Shown here one piece after another: positions 26,746-34,657 of a stretch of 64,000 nt of DNA. How positions within the stretch are numbered: position 1 is the stretch's first letter; each line of letters opens with the position of its first letter. The translations under genes were made by a program, and so were the position numbers. The stretch covers positions 930,001-994,000 of the forward strand of contig CAVOQQ010000008.1 of the NCBI GenBank assembly GCA_963698395.1, written 5' to 3'. The notes beneath the pieces were generated by a model. That model saw nothing but the letters and a program-made list of their open reading frames with translations, did not search any database and was not told the origin of the DNA. This stretch comes from JBBQUN01 sp963698395 (GTDB lineage: Bacteria > Actinomycetota > Acidimicrobiia > Acidimicrobiales > SZUA-35).

Positions 26746-27938
26746 CGGCTGTCTCCCGGCTCGCACGCGGTCGCGAGGCTCGCACCGTTGCCCGGTCGCA
26801 CGACGTAGAGGGTCGGGACCACGCCGGTCCGCTCGGTGTAGCCGTCGCTCACGGCGTTCGTGAACGCCGCGACCTGATCGGTGTCGACCATGGCCACCGC
26901 GGCACCGGCGAAGCCGCCGCCGGTCATGCGAGCACCGAACACACCGGGCGCGCCCTGCGCGACCTCGACCATCGTGTCGAGCTGTGGGCCGCTCACGTCG
27001 TAGAGGTCGCGCAAGCTGGCGTGACTGTCGTTCATGGCCTTCCCGAAGGCAACGAGGTCGGACGAGGCGAGGTCGGAAGCGGCCCGTTCGGTGCGAGCGA
27101 TCTCGTTGACGACATGCCGAGCTCGGTTGGCGACGCGTTCACCGAGCTCGTCGGCACGGTCCTCGATCATCTCGATACCGGCCTGGCGCAGCGAGTCGAT
27201 GCCGAGGATGGCGACGGCTTGCTCGCAATCGGCGCGGCGCTTGCCGTATTCGGATTCGGCGAGCTCTCGTCGACTCATGGTGTCGAGGATGACGATCGTC
27301 GCCGCCTTCGGTACCGGAACGGCTCGAGTGGACAGATCGGCGCAGTCGATCAACACCGCATGGTCGGCAACGGCGACCGCGGAGACGAGCTGGTCCATGA
27401 TGCCCGACGGCAACCCGAGGAAGTCACCCTCGGCTCGCTGCCCGGCTCGGGCGGCAACGACGGGATCGAACGGTTGATCGGCGACGGCCGTCGCTGCTCG
27501 GGCCGCAGCGACCTCGAGCGCGGCCGACGACGACAGGCTGGCCCCGACGGGGACATCGGTGGCGACGGCTCCCTGGAATCCTCGCAGTCGGACGCCGGCC
27601 TCGCGCAGAGCCCAGAGGGTCCCGGCCACGTGCACGCCCCAGCCTTCGACCGGTCGGCCGGGGGCGACGTCGTCGATGTCGAAACGGGTGACGCCATAAC
27701 CCTCACTGTGCAGGATGACGCGCCGGTCGTCGCGCGGCTCGACGGCGAGCCAGGTTGCATGCGGAAGCCCCATGGGCAGGACGAAACCATCGTTGTAGTC
27801 GGTGTGCTCACCGATCAGGTTCACCCGGCCGGGCGAGCGAGCGAGCAAGGGGGCAGGATGGCCGAAGACGGCTCGAAACGCCCGACAGACGCGCTCGTCG
27901 GCATCGAGGGCACGAGCAGAAGCAGGGGACTCAGACAT
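26742..27938 (-). CDS. galK: Galactokinase
   Basis: A 398-residue GHMP kinase that phosphorylates galactose at C1 in the Leloir pathway. All three signatures are present: GRVNLIGEHTDYNDGFVLP (galactose binding), GASLSSSAALEVA (phosphate loop) and GARMTGGGFAGAAVAM. The catalytic region PSGIMDQLVSA is intact. Length is normal. No other galactose genes (galT, galE) lie in the window. The downstream PEP mutase-family gene overlaps its stop codon. Confidence 0.95.
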   Translation of the reverse strand: MSESPASARALDADERVCRAFRAVFGHPAPLLARSPGRVNLIGEHTDYNDGFVLPMGLPHATWLAVEPRDDRRVILHSEGYGVTRFDIDDVAPGRPVEGWGVHVAGTLWALREAGVRLRGFQGAVATDVPVGASLSSSAALEVAAARAATAVADQPFDPVVAARAGQRAEGDFLGLPSGIMDQLVSAVAVADHAVLIDCADLSTRAVPVPKAATIVILDTMSRRELAESEYGKRRADCEQAVAILGIDSLRQAGIEMIEDRADELGERVANRARHVVNEIARTERAASDLASSDLVAFGKAMNDSHASLRDLYDVSGPQLDTMVEVAQGAPGVFGARMTGGGFAGAAVAMVDTDQVAAFTNAVSDGYTERTGVVPTLYVVRPGNGASLATACEPGDSR

Positions 27939-27979
27939 GGGGCCAACGATAGGGCTGGAACGGGCCTGCTCGATCGGAG

Positions 27980-29545
27980 CTAGACGATTCGGCTCTTGCC
28001 GTCACCCCAGTAGCGATCGCGCAGCGTCCGCTTGTAGAGCTTGCCCGTCGGGAGGCGAGGAAGCTCGGCCTCGAAGTCGATCGAGCGAGGGATCTTCTGT
28101 CGGGAGAGATGCTCGCCGCAGAACGCGAGGAGTTCGGCGACGGTGTCGTCGGTTTCGGGAACGCCGGGCATCAACTGGACGACGGCCTTGACCTCTTCGC
28201 CGAGGTCGACGTTCGGTACGCCGAAGACGGCGGCGTCAGCGACCTTGGGGTGGGTGATGAGGAGGTTCTCGGTCTCCTGAGGATAGATGTTCACCCCGCC
28301 GGAGATGATCATGAACGTTGCCCGGTCGGTCAGGTACAGGAAGCCGTCGTCGTCGACGTAGCCGACATCGCCGACGCTGGTCATGGTGCCGTCAGCCGAC
28401 GTGGCTTCGGCGGTCTTGTTCGGATCGTTGAAGTACTCGAACTCGGTGGCGGTCTCGAACCACAGGGTGCCCGGTTCCCCCTTCGGCGAGGGATTGCCGT
28501 CGTCGTCGAGCACGTGCAGATTGCCGAGGATCACCCGTCCGACGGTTCCGGGGTGGGCGAGCCATTCCTCGGTGTCACAGGCGGTGAAGCCGAGCCCCTC
28601 GGTTGCGCCGTAGTACTCGTGGATGATGGGCCCCCACCACTCGATCATCTGCTCCTTGACCGGCACCGGGCAGGGAGCAGCGGCGTGCACCGCGAACTCC
28701 AGCGACGACAGGTCATAGCGAGTGCGAACCTCTTCGGGCAGCTTGAGCATGCGGCTGAACATGGTCGGCACGAGTTGGCTGTGGGTGACCGAGTACTCCT
28801 CGATCAGTTGGAGATAGCGCTCGGGATCGAAGCGTTCCATGATCACGACGGTGCCGCCACGGCGCAGGGTGAGGTTGACCGCAGCCTGTGGTGCAGAGTG
28901 ATAGAGCGGCGCCGGCGACAGGTAGACCATGCCGTCGCGATACTGCCAGAGCTGATCGAGGAAGCCGAACAACGGCATGTTGAAGCTGGGGGGCTCTTCG
29001 GGCAGGGGGCGGATGATGCCCTTTGGCCGTCCGGTGGTTCCGGAGGAGTAGAGCATCGACGTGCCGAGCCACTCGTCGGCGATCGGCCCGGTGGGCTGGC
29101 CGGCGATGGCGGCCTCATAGGATTCGAACCGGGCGTGGCTGTCGATGTCGGCCAGCGTGCTCGCGTCGGCCCCGGTCACCAGGCAGAGCTTGACGTTCGG
29201 GCAGAGAGCAACGGCTTCGAGTGCGACGGCGAGACGTGAGGCCGAGGTGATCAACACCTGGGATTCGGAGTTCTCGAGGATGTATGCGACCTCATCTCCC
29301 GTCAGATACGAGTTGATGCAGGTGTAGTAGAGCCCACTGCGTTCTCCCGCTGCACACGACTCGAGGTAGCGATCGTTGTTCTCCATGAGGATCGAGTAGT
29401 GGTCGAGACGCCGGAGCCCCTCGTTGCGCAAGACCTGGGCGAGCGCATTGGCGCGGGCTTCGAAGTCGGCATAGCTGACGGTTTCGCCCGTCGAGGCCAT
29501 GATGAAGCACGGATGTTCGGGGTTTGCGGCAGATCCTGGATACAT
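27980..29545 (-). CDS. AMP-dependent acyl-CoA synthetase/ligase
   Basis: 521 residues, ANL superfamily. Motifs: AMP/phosphate loop SSGTTGRPKGIIR, YGATEG in the adenylation site, the hinge region with ISGGVNIYPQETEN, and the C-terminal catalytic lysine in RLPTGKLYKRTLRDRY. It activates a carboxylic acid as acyl-AMP and then acyl-CoA; chain-length preference cannot be read. It is divergent from a TetR regulator across 104 bp containing an inverted repeat, a classical arrangement for self-controlled lipid or xenobiotic catabolism genes. Confidence 0.92.
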   Translation of the reverse strand: MYPGSAANPEHPCFIMASTGETVSYADFEARANALAQVLRNEGLRRLDHYSILMENNDRYLESCAAGERSGLYYTCINSYLTGDEVAYILENSESQVLITSASRLAVALEAVALCPNVKLCLVTGADASTLADIDSHARFESYEAAIAGQPTGPIADEWLGTSMLYSSGTTGRPKGIIRPLPEEPPSFNMPLFGFLDQLWQYRDGMVYLSPAPLYHSAPQAAVNLTLRRGGTVVIMERFDPERYLQLIEEYSVTHSQLVPTMFSRMLKLPEEVRTRYDLSSLEFAVHAAAPCPVPVKEQMIEWWGPIIHEYYGATEGLGFTACDTEEWLAHPGTVGRVILGNLHVLDDDGNPSPKGEPGTLWFETATEFEYFNDPNKTAEATSADGTMTSVGDVGYVDDDGFLYLTDRATFMIISGGVNIYPQETENLLITHPKVADAAVFGVPNVDLGEEVKAVVQLMPGVPETDDTVAELLAFCGEHLSRQKIPRSIDFEAELPRLPTGKLYKRTLRDRYWGDGKSRIV

Positions 29546-29600
29546 GGTGGCGAACCTAGTCGGTCATGCGGTTCCTCGTCTCCTTGAGGAACACCCCTCA

Positions 29601-29642
29601 GACGGTGAACATTTGGTGGTGACCGTCCGGGGTCATTAGGTT
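29601..29642 (+). promoter_or_regulatory. Candidate TetR operator and leaderless promoter
   Basis: GACGGT (29601-29606) and ACCGTC (29622-29627) form an inverted repeat; outer ACCCC (29593-29597) and GGGGT (29629-29633) extend it. TTGGTG (29613-29618) and TAGGTT (29637-29642) make a -35/-10 pair with an 18-bp spacer, and the -10 ends 7 nt before the TetR ATG. The repeat overlaps the promoter, as expected for autorepression, and may also control the divergent acyl-CoA synthetase. Confidence 0.5.
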
Positions 29643-29649
29643 TCGAACG

Positions 29650-30273
29650 ATGTCTCAAACGCTCCCGATCGACGCTGCACCCGATCTCGGTGTCCTCATC
29701 GACGGACTGAGCCCACGCATCGCCCGCATCCTCGATGCGGCACTGACCCTCTTCGCCGCCCAGGGCTACGCCGCAACCACGATGGAGGACATCGGCGGTG
29801 CGCTCGACGTTCGAGGACCCAGTCTCTACAAGCACGTGGCCTCCAAACACGACCTGCTCAGCCAACTCATGGTCGGCACGATGGCGCGACTCCAGCGAGA
29901 CCACGATCAAGCGGTTGCCACCAGCGACGATCTCGCCCAGCAGTTGCGACGTGCAGTGGAGGCCCACGTCCGCTTCCACTCCCGCTATCGGCGCGAGGTC
30001 ACCGTCGGCAATCGAGAGCTGGCTTCGCTGTCACCGGAGATGTCGTACGAGGTCAAGCAGATGCGCCGGGCCTATGAGCACTCGTTCCGCGATCTCATCA
30101 CCCGAGGATCCGAAACCGGCGTCTTCGAGGTTCGTTCGGCCAAGCTTGCCGCCTACACGCTGCTCGACATGGGTGTCGGGCTCTCGCTTTGGTTCAGAGA
30201 CGACGGCGAGTTCAGTGCCGACCAGGTTGCCTATCACTACGCCGACCTCGCCATGCGGGTCGTCGGCCGCTAG
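29650..30273 (+). CDS. TetR/AcrR-family transcriptional regulator
   Basis: 207 residues. The N-terminal helix-turn-helix is typical: ARILDAALTLFAAQGYAATTMEDIGGALDVRGPSLYKHVASKHDLL (split here only by description), in which G-P-S-L-Y-K-H is the recognition helix. The all-helical ligand domain follows with RFHSRYRREVTVGNRELASL. It probably represses the divergent acyl-CoA synthetase gene and responds to an acyl-CoA or similar ligand (inference from layout). The mRNA is likely leaderless. Its stop codon shares the palindrome CTAG with the convergent MarR gene. Confidence 0.88.
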   Translation: MSQTLPIDAAPDLGVLIDGLSPRIARILDAALTLFAAQGYAATTMEDIGGALDVRGPSLYKHVASKHDLLSQLMVGTMARLQRDHDQAVATSDDLAQQLRRAVEAHVRFHSRYRREVTVGNRELASLSPEMSYEVKQMRRAYEHSFRDLITRGSETGVFEVRSAKLAAYTLLDMGVGLSLWFRDDGEFSADQVAYHYADLAMRVVGR

Positions 30274-30716
30274 CTGCTCGACGGGTCGTCGGGCTCGCTC
30301 AGCAACTCCAGTACATCGATCGCCGCCGCCAGGGACTCGACATCGGCCGGGTCGAGGGAGGCCACCCGGGTGGCCAGCCATGCCTCGCGTCGCGAGCGAA
30401 TCTGTTGGGTGCGTTCATGACCGAGCGCCGTTGCCGTCACGTACTTGACGCGCTTGTCGGTCTTGTGCGCCGTGCGGACGACGAGGCCATCACGCTCGAG
30501 ACGGTCGAGCAGCTTCGTGATCATCGACGGCGCCACCTGCTCGCGCAGCGCGAGGGCGCCCAACGTGAGGGGACCCTCATGACTGACCGTGAACAGGGCC
30601 GACTGCATCGACAACGTCAGATCGTTGGCCGATTGCGCCCGCAGCTGACGATTGAGTCGGGCAACGGCCAGCCGAAGCCGGGCCACCAACTCGAGCTGCG
30701 GGTCGCTACCGGTCAC
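30270..30716 (-). CDS. MarR-family transcriptional regulator
   Basis: 148 residues with the MarR winged helix: LTLSMQSALFTVSHEGPLTL, then the recognition helix QVAPSMITKLLDRLERDGLV and the wing RTAHKTDKRVKYVTAT. It lies 6 bp after the luciferase-like oxidoreductase gene on the same strand and is probably transcribed with it, so it may regulate that gene. Ends on the shared CTAG with the TetR gene. Confidence 0.88.
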   Translation of the reverse strand: MTGSDPQLELVARLRLAVARLNRQLRAQSANDLTLSMQSALFTVSHEGPLTLGALALREQVAPSMITKLLDRLERDGLVVRTAHKTDKRVKYVTATALGHERTQQIRSRREAWLATRVASLDPADVESLAAAIDVLELLSEPDDPSSS

Positions 30717-30722
30717 GAGCTC

Positions 30723-31769
30723 TCAGTCGATCAGTGCGCGGAGCTTTTCGATGGTGCCGACGGGATCGGGGCCGACCGGGTTGACCGAGAGCATGTTGAC
30801 ACCGGCCTCCTTGTAGGCGGCGATCCGCTCCTTGATGTAGCCGGCCGGGCCGACCAGGTTCGACTTCTCGATCAGCTCACCCGGCACCGCAGCAGCAGCA
30901 GCGTCCTTCTGACCGTCGAGGTAGAGGTTCTGCACCTCGGTGGCCTCGTCGACGAAGCCGTAGCGCCTGGCGATCGTGTTGTAGAAGTTCTTGTCTCGTG
31001 CGCCCATACCGCCGATGTAGAGCGCTGCGTTCGGGCGGGCGTGATCGAGGATCGCCTTCTGGGCATCGCCGGTGAGCGAGTCGTCGATCGCCAGCATGCC
31101 GCCGGCATTGATCGACAGTTCGCCGAGCGCCGGGTCGCGCTTGGCCAGACCCTTGTCGAGGTCTTCGCCCCAGACGTCACGGAACTTCTCCGGCATGAAG
31201 AAGATCGGGAGCCAACCGTCGGCGTAGCGGGCCGTGTTCGTGACCGAGAGCCCCATGAGACTGGCCCAGTAGATCGGTACCTCGCTGCGCACCGGATGGT
31301 TGATCAGCTTGAGCGGCTTGCCCAGCCCGGTGCCTTCGCCCTCGGGAAGCGGGATGGTGATGGCCGAACCCTGATACTCGATCTTCTCTCGACGAAGCAT
31401 CATGCGGGTGACTGCGATGTAGTCACGGATACGCGGCATCGGCTTTTCGTATGGCACGCCATGGAAACCCTCGATCACCTGAGGACCCGACGCTCCGAGC
31501 CCCAGGATGAATCGACCGTCGCTGACGAAGTCACAGCCCGAGGCGGTCTGACCGATGCAGCTGGCGGTACGAGAGTAGACGTTGAGAATGCCGGTGCCGA
31601 TCTGCACCGTCTCGGTCTTGGCTGCCAGGTAGCCGACCTGGCTGATGGCATCGTGGCTGTAGGCCTCGGGAATCCAGACGACGTCGAGGCCGGCCTTCTC
31701 GAGCTGTTGCACACGCTCGACGCCTTCCTTGAAGCCGCCGGAATAGTTCAGGGACATGGAGATCTTCAT
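30723..31769 (-). CDS. Luciferase-like (LLM class) F420-dependent oxidoreductase
   Basis: A 348-residue TIM-barrel flavin/F420 oxidoreductase. N-terminus MKISMSLNYSGGF, then VWIPEAYSHDAISQVGYLAA, IGTGILNVYSRT and DGRFILGLGASGPQVIEGFHG, all typical of the LLM group related to F420-dependent methylene-H4MPT reductase. F420 use is inferred from family; FMN is possible. ATG 31769 is chosen because it gives the family N-terminus and lies 8 nt after a TATTGT -10 box; there is no Shine-Dalgarno. A 15-bp repeat array lies 40 bp upstream. The MarR gene follows. Confidence 0.87.
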   Translation of the reverse strand: MKISMSLNYSGGFKEGVERVQQLEKAGLDVVWIPEAYSHDAISQVGYLAAKTETVQIGTGILNVYSRTASCIGQTASGCDFVSDGRFILGLGASGPQVIEGFHGVPYEKPMPRIRDYIAVTRMMLRREKIEYQGSAITIPLPEGEGTGLGKPLKLINHPVRSEVPIYWASLMGLSVTNTARYADGWLPIFFMPEKFRDVWGEDLDKGLAKRDPALGELSINAGGMLAIDDSLTGDAQKAILDHARPNAALYIGGMGARDKNFYNTIARRYGFVDEATEVQNLYLDGQKDAAAAAVPGELIEKSNLVGPAGYIKERIAAYKEAGVNMLSVNPVGPDPVGTIEKLRALID

Positions 31770-31809
31770 GGTCGCCGACAATAGGGCGCACGGCGGGCCG
31801 AGATGCAAT

Positions 31810-31899
31810 CCTCCTGCAACCAGCCCTCCTGCAACCAGCCCTCCTGCAACCAGCCCTCCTGCAACCAGCCCTCCTGCAACCAGCCCTCCCGCAATCAGC
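31810..31899 (-). repeat. Six-unit 15-bp tandem array between helicase and LLM genes
   Basis: Five identical copies of CCTCCTGCAACCAGC (plus strand) and a sixth copy with two changes next to the helicase. Read in the helicase frame (minus strand) each unit encodes W-L-Q-E-G. In the copy nearest the helicase the Trp codon TGG is TGA, and this is the helicase stop codon. The array lies upstream of the LLM gene and just before its predicted promoter. Confidence 0.9.
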
Positions 31900-32656
31900 G
31901 AGTGGGGGTCGGGCCGATTGAGTCGGCCAGGATCGGCGGGAGTTCGCCGGTGTGCACGAACGTCAGCCGCCGGGTCGTGCGGGTGACGGCGACGTACAGC
32001 AGGCTCAAGCCGTGCGGCTCGGCGAGCATCGCTGCCGGTTCGACGATGATCACCGAGTCGAACTCGAGGCCCTTGGAGGATCGGGGCGTCAGGGCATGGA
32101 CGGCGGCGGGGGTGACGACGGGCGTCGAGGAGATGACCGCGACCTTGCCGTCGCCGATCCGTTCGAGCTCGTCGTCGATCACGGCCGGGAGCTCGTCGAG
32201 GATCGAGGTGACGGCCAGGGCTCGTGGCGCATCACCCGTGTGACGAATCGAGCGCGACACGGTGAGGTCCGGTGCAAGGGAAGCGAGCAGCGCCGCCGCC
32301 AGATCGTTGACCTCCGCCGGCGACCGATAGTTGGTGGTCAGCTCGCGGTAGTCGAACGAGCGGATCGAGTGGGGGAGGTGGTCTCGCCATTGGCCCGGCG
32401 CTCCGTTGGAGCGCTGGGCGAGGTCGCCGACGATGGTCATCGACGTACCTCTCGCTCGACGGGCGACCATCCGCCACTGCATCGGGGTGAGGTCTTGTGC
32501 CTCGTCCACGATGACATGACCGAAGCGCCACGAGCGCTGTCGAATGGCGAGCTCGGCCACCGAGGCACCACGATCGAACACCGCGTCGGCGGCGTCGAGG
32601 TCGAGTTCGTCGAACGACAGATCGTCGTCATCGTCGGGCGTGTAGCGATCGCTCAT
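31895..32656 (-). CDS. helD: HelD-like helicase, C-terminal part (Walker B and motifs III-VI)
   Basis: 253 residues. Contains the Walker B/motif II FGHVIVDEAQDLTPMQW, motif III SMTIVGDLAQRS, motif IV LTTNYRSPAEVNDLA, and the UvrD-like C-terminal SSKGLEFDSVIIVEP and SLLYVAVTRTTRRLTF. These complete the helicase whose N-terminal two thirds are at 32653-34290. The ATG at 32656 overlaps the upstream stop (ATGA), so a two-subunit protein is formally possible. However, a missing C (GCC to GC before ATG) would fuse both into one HelD of about 798 residues. The stop codon lies inside the 15-bp repeat array. Confidence 0.8.
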   Translation of the reverse strand: MSDRYTPDDDDDLSFDELDLDAADAVFDRGASVAELAIRQRSWRFGHVIVDEAQDLTPMQWRMVARRARGTSMTIVGDLAQRSNGAPGQWRDHLPHSIRSFDYRELTTNYRSPAEVNDLAAALLASLAPDLTVSRSIRHTGDAPRALAVTSILDELPAVIDDELERIGDGKVAVISSTPVVTPAAVHALTPRSSKGLEFDSVIIVEPAAMLAEPHGLSLLYVAVTRTTRRLTFVHTGELPPILADSIGPTPTR

Positions 32657-34290
32657 GCTTCGAAGGCTCCGGCGTCGAGGTACGGATCGTCGAGGCTCAG
32701 CACCTCGTAGCCGAGACCGTCGGGATCGATTGCCTTGCGGTCGAATTCGGTGTCGTCTTCGAGGTCGTCTTCCTCGGCGGCTTCGAGCCTCTGCGCCAGT
32801 TCGAACTCGTCGAGCGCATCGCGTCGCAGCTGCTCCTCGTCGGCCTCGCGCAACACCGGCCCGAGCAACGCCAGCAGCTCGTCGAGCAGGGGCACGTCGG
32901 CATCGGTCCACCGGGCTTGCTCGAGGTCGACCTCGGACGTGCGCTGCCGGTAGAGCAGCGCTCGCTGATCGCGACCGAGACCGAGCCCCTGACTGGCCGA
33001 GTGGAGCAGCGCAGGCGAACCGAGGAGATCGTTGAGCGCCTGCTCGGGCGTGAGTGTCGGCCAGTGACGCATGAGGAAGTGGCGGACGCGACCCGATCGT
33101 CGGAACGATTCCATGGCGTCGCCGAGGCTCGCGAACGTGGGATCGTGCACGGCAACGGCCAACGCCTCCACGATGCCCTGGCGAAACGCAGCCGCGCCGT
33201 CATTGTGATTGGCGTGGCGGCGAGCTCGTTCGAAGATCGACTCGAGCGTGGCGAGACCCAGGACGACTCGCCGAGAGCCGTAGTAGGTGTGCAGCGCCTC
33301 GGTCGGGCGCCGCTGCCGATCCTCGACCGCATTGGCGAGCAGGTCGGCCATGACCTCGGCGCCCTTCAGCTCGGCAACGGCTGGTGCCTCGGTGCGGCCT
33401 CGCAGGATGCCCGAGAACAGTTCGCTGGCCGTGACCGAGATGACCCCGGATTCGCCGAGCGACGGCAGAACGCCGCTGATGTAGGCCAAGAACTCCGAGC
33501 TCGGCCCGACGATCAGCACGCCGGTGTCGGACAGCGCTGCTCGGTGTTCGTAGAGCAGGTACGCCGCACGGTGCAACGCCACCACTGTCTTGCCGGTGCC
33601 CGGACCACCCTGCACCACGAGTGCACCGTTGCTCGGCGCTCGCACGACGGCATCCTGTTCGGCCTGGATCGTGGCAACCACCGACCGCATGTGATCACGG
33701 GTGGGAAGGTCGAGCGCGGCGAGGATGGCCGCCTCGCCTCGAAGACGCTGATGGGCCTGGCCGACATCGTCGACCAGGGCATCGACGTCGAAGAGTTCAT
33801 CGGCGTAGCCCTCGAGCTCGTCGGCGGCGTAGACGAAGTGTCGCCGACGGTCGACCCCGAGACGATCGATCGGTGTCGCCCGATAGAACGGCACCGCTGC
33901 CGGGGCCCGCCAATCAATGAGGGCAGCCTCTCCCGTGGCGTCGTCGATGACGGTCAGACGGCCCACGTCGACCCGTTCCCCCTCGGTCGAGCACGTGTAC
34001 CCGAAGGCCAACGCCTCGCCCATGGCTTCGAGCTCGGTCACCCGGCGAATGGCGTGCATCGCTCGATCGGCGCTCTGGCGCACCAGCGACGCTCGAATGG
34101 CAGCGTCGACCTCGCCGTCTTCGTCGACCAGGTCTCGGATGCCGTCCTCGGTGGCCTCGGCCGCCTCGGTGGCCAACTGGGTCGCCATGCGACGAGCACG
34201 ATCGAGGTGACCCTGATGCAACGCTTGCATCCGGGCCAGCGCCGCCCGCTCTCGCTCGAGCTCGACGTCGAATGGTGTCGGCCGATCCAC
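32653..34290 (-). CDS. helD: HelD-like UvrD/Rep family helicase, N-terminal part
   Basis: 545 residues from GTG 34290. The N-terminal antiparallel coiled coil (VELERERAALARMQALHQGH) inserts into the RNA polymerase secondary channel in known HelD proteins. Next come DWRAPAAVPFYRATP, the Walker A GGPGTGKTVVALHRAAYLLY and a long acidic linker (AAEEDDLEDDTEFDRKAI). Actinobacterial HelD releases stalled RNA polymerase and recycles it; some members confer rifampicin tolerance. The protein ends at the ATGA junction before Walker B, so alone it would lack ATPase motif II. The usual length is about 700-800 residues. Confidence 0.85.
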   Translation of the reverse strand: MDRPTPFDVELERERAALARMQALHQGHLDRARRMATQLATEAAEATEDGIRDLVDEDGEVDAAIRASLVRQSADRAMHAIRRVTELEAMGEALAFGYTCSTEGERVDVGRLTVIDDATGEAALIDWRAPAAVPFYRATPIDRLGVDRRRHFVYAADELEGYADELFDVDALVDDVGQAHQRLRGEAAILAALDLPTRDHMRSVVATIQAEQDAVVRAPSNGALVVQGGPGTGKTVVALHRAAYLLYEHRAALSDTGVLIVGPSSEFLAYISGVLPSLGESGVISVTASELFSGILRGRTEAPAVAELKGAEVMADLLANAVEDRQRRPTEALHTYYGSRRVVLGLATLESIFERARRHANHNDGAAAFRQGIVEALAVAVHDPTFASLGDAMESFRRSGRVRHFLMRHWPTLTPEQALNDLLGSPALLHSASQGLGLGRDQRALLYRQRTSEVDLEQARWTDADVPLLDELLALLGPVLREADEEQLRRDALDEFELAQRLEAAEEDDLEDDTEFDRKAIDPDGLGYEVLSLDDPYLDAGAFEA

Positions 34291-34363
34291 ACCACGAGCG
34301 TAGAGCCCCGGGGATCGATCGAGTGGTGCTGTCAACCCGCTGGTGCGCTGGCATGATGGCGGG

Positions 34364-34636
34364 GTGGCTCGTCCCGATCTTCGATTCAACACGCCAACGC
34401 CGCCACCGATGCCTGCGGTCGATCTCTCGTTCACCGAGCCGTCACCAGAGGTGATCGATCTGCGGGATCTCCCGGCTCTGGGCGACGCCGAGGCTCGTGC
34501 CATTCTCGGCGTGGCTCCCGGTGCCGAGTGGGACGCCGTCAAAGCGGCCTACAACGCACAGCTCCAACGTTTCGATACCGAGCGTCACCGCATCAACACC
34601 GCCTACGCAACGCTTCGCCTTCTCGCCGGAGGTTGA
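34364..34636 (+). CDS. Small J-domain-like protein lacking the HPD motif
   Basis: A 90-residue protein. The first 45 residues are Pro-rich and disordered; the rest resembles a J domain: LGDAEARAILGVAPGAEWDA, VKAAYNAQLQRFD, RINTAYATLRLLAG. The His-Pro-Asp loop needed to stimulate DnaK ATPase is absent (Q-R-F-D-T-E-R-H instead). It is divergent from the helicase gene. A CATGAT -10-like box ends 6 nt before GTG 34364, consistent with a leaderless mRNA. Function unknown. Confidence 0.6.
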   Translation: MARPDLRFNTPTPPPMPAVDLSFTEPSPEVIDLRDLPALGDAEARAILGVAPGAEWDAVKAAYNAQLQRFDTERHRINTAYATLRLLAGG

Positions 34637-34657
34637 GCCGGGTGCTAGAACAGGGTG

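Noticed and set aside
31810..31899. CRISPR array
   Set aside because: Units are contiguous 15-bp repeats without spacers and no cas genes are present.
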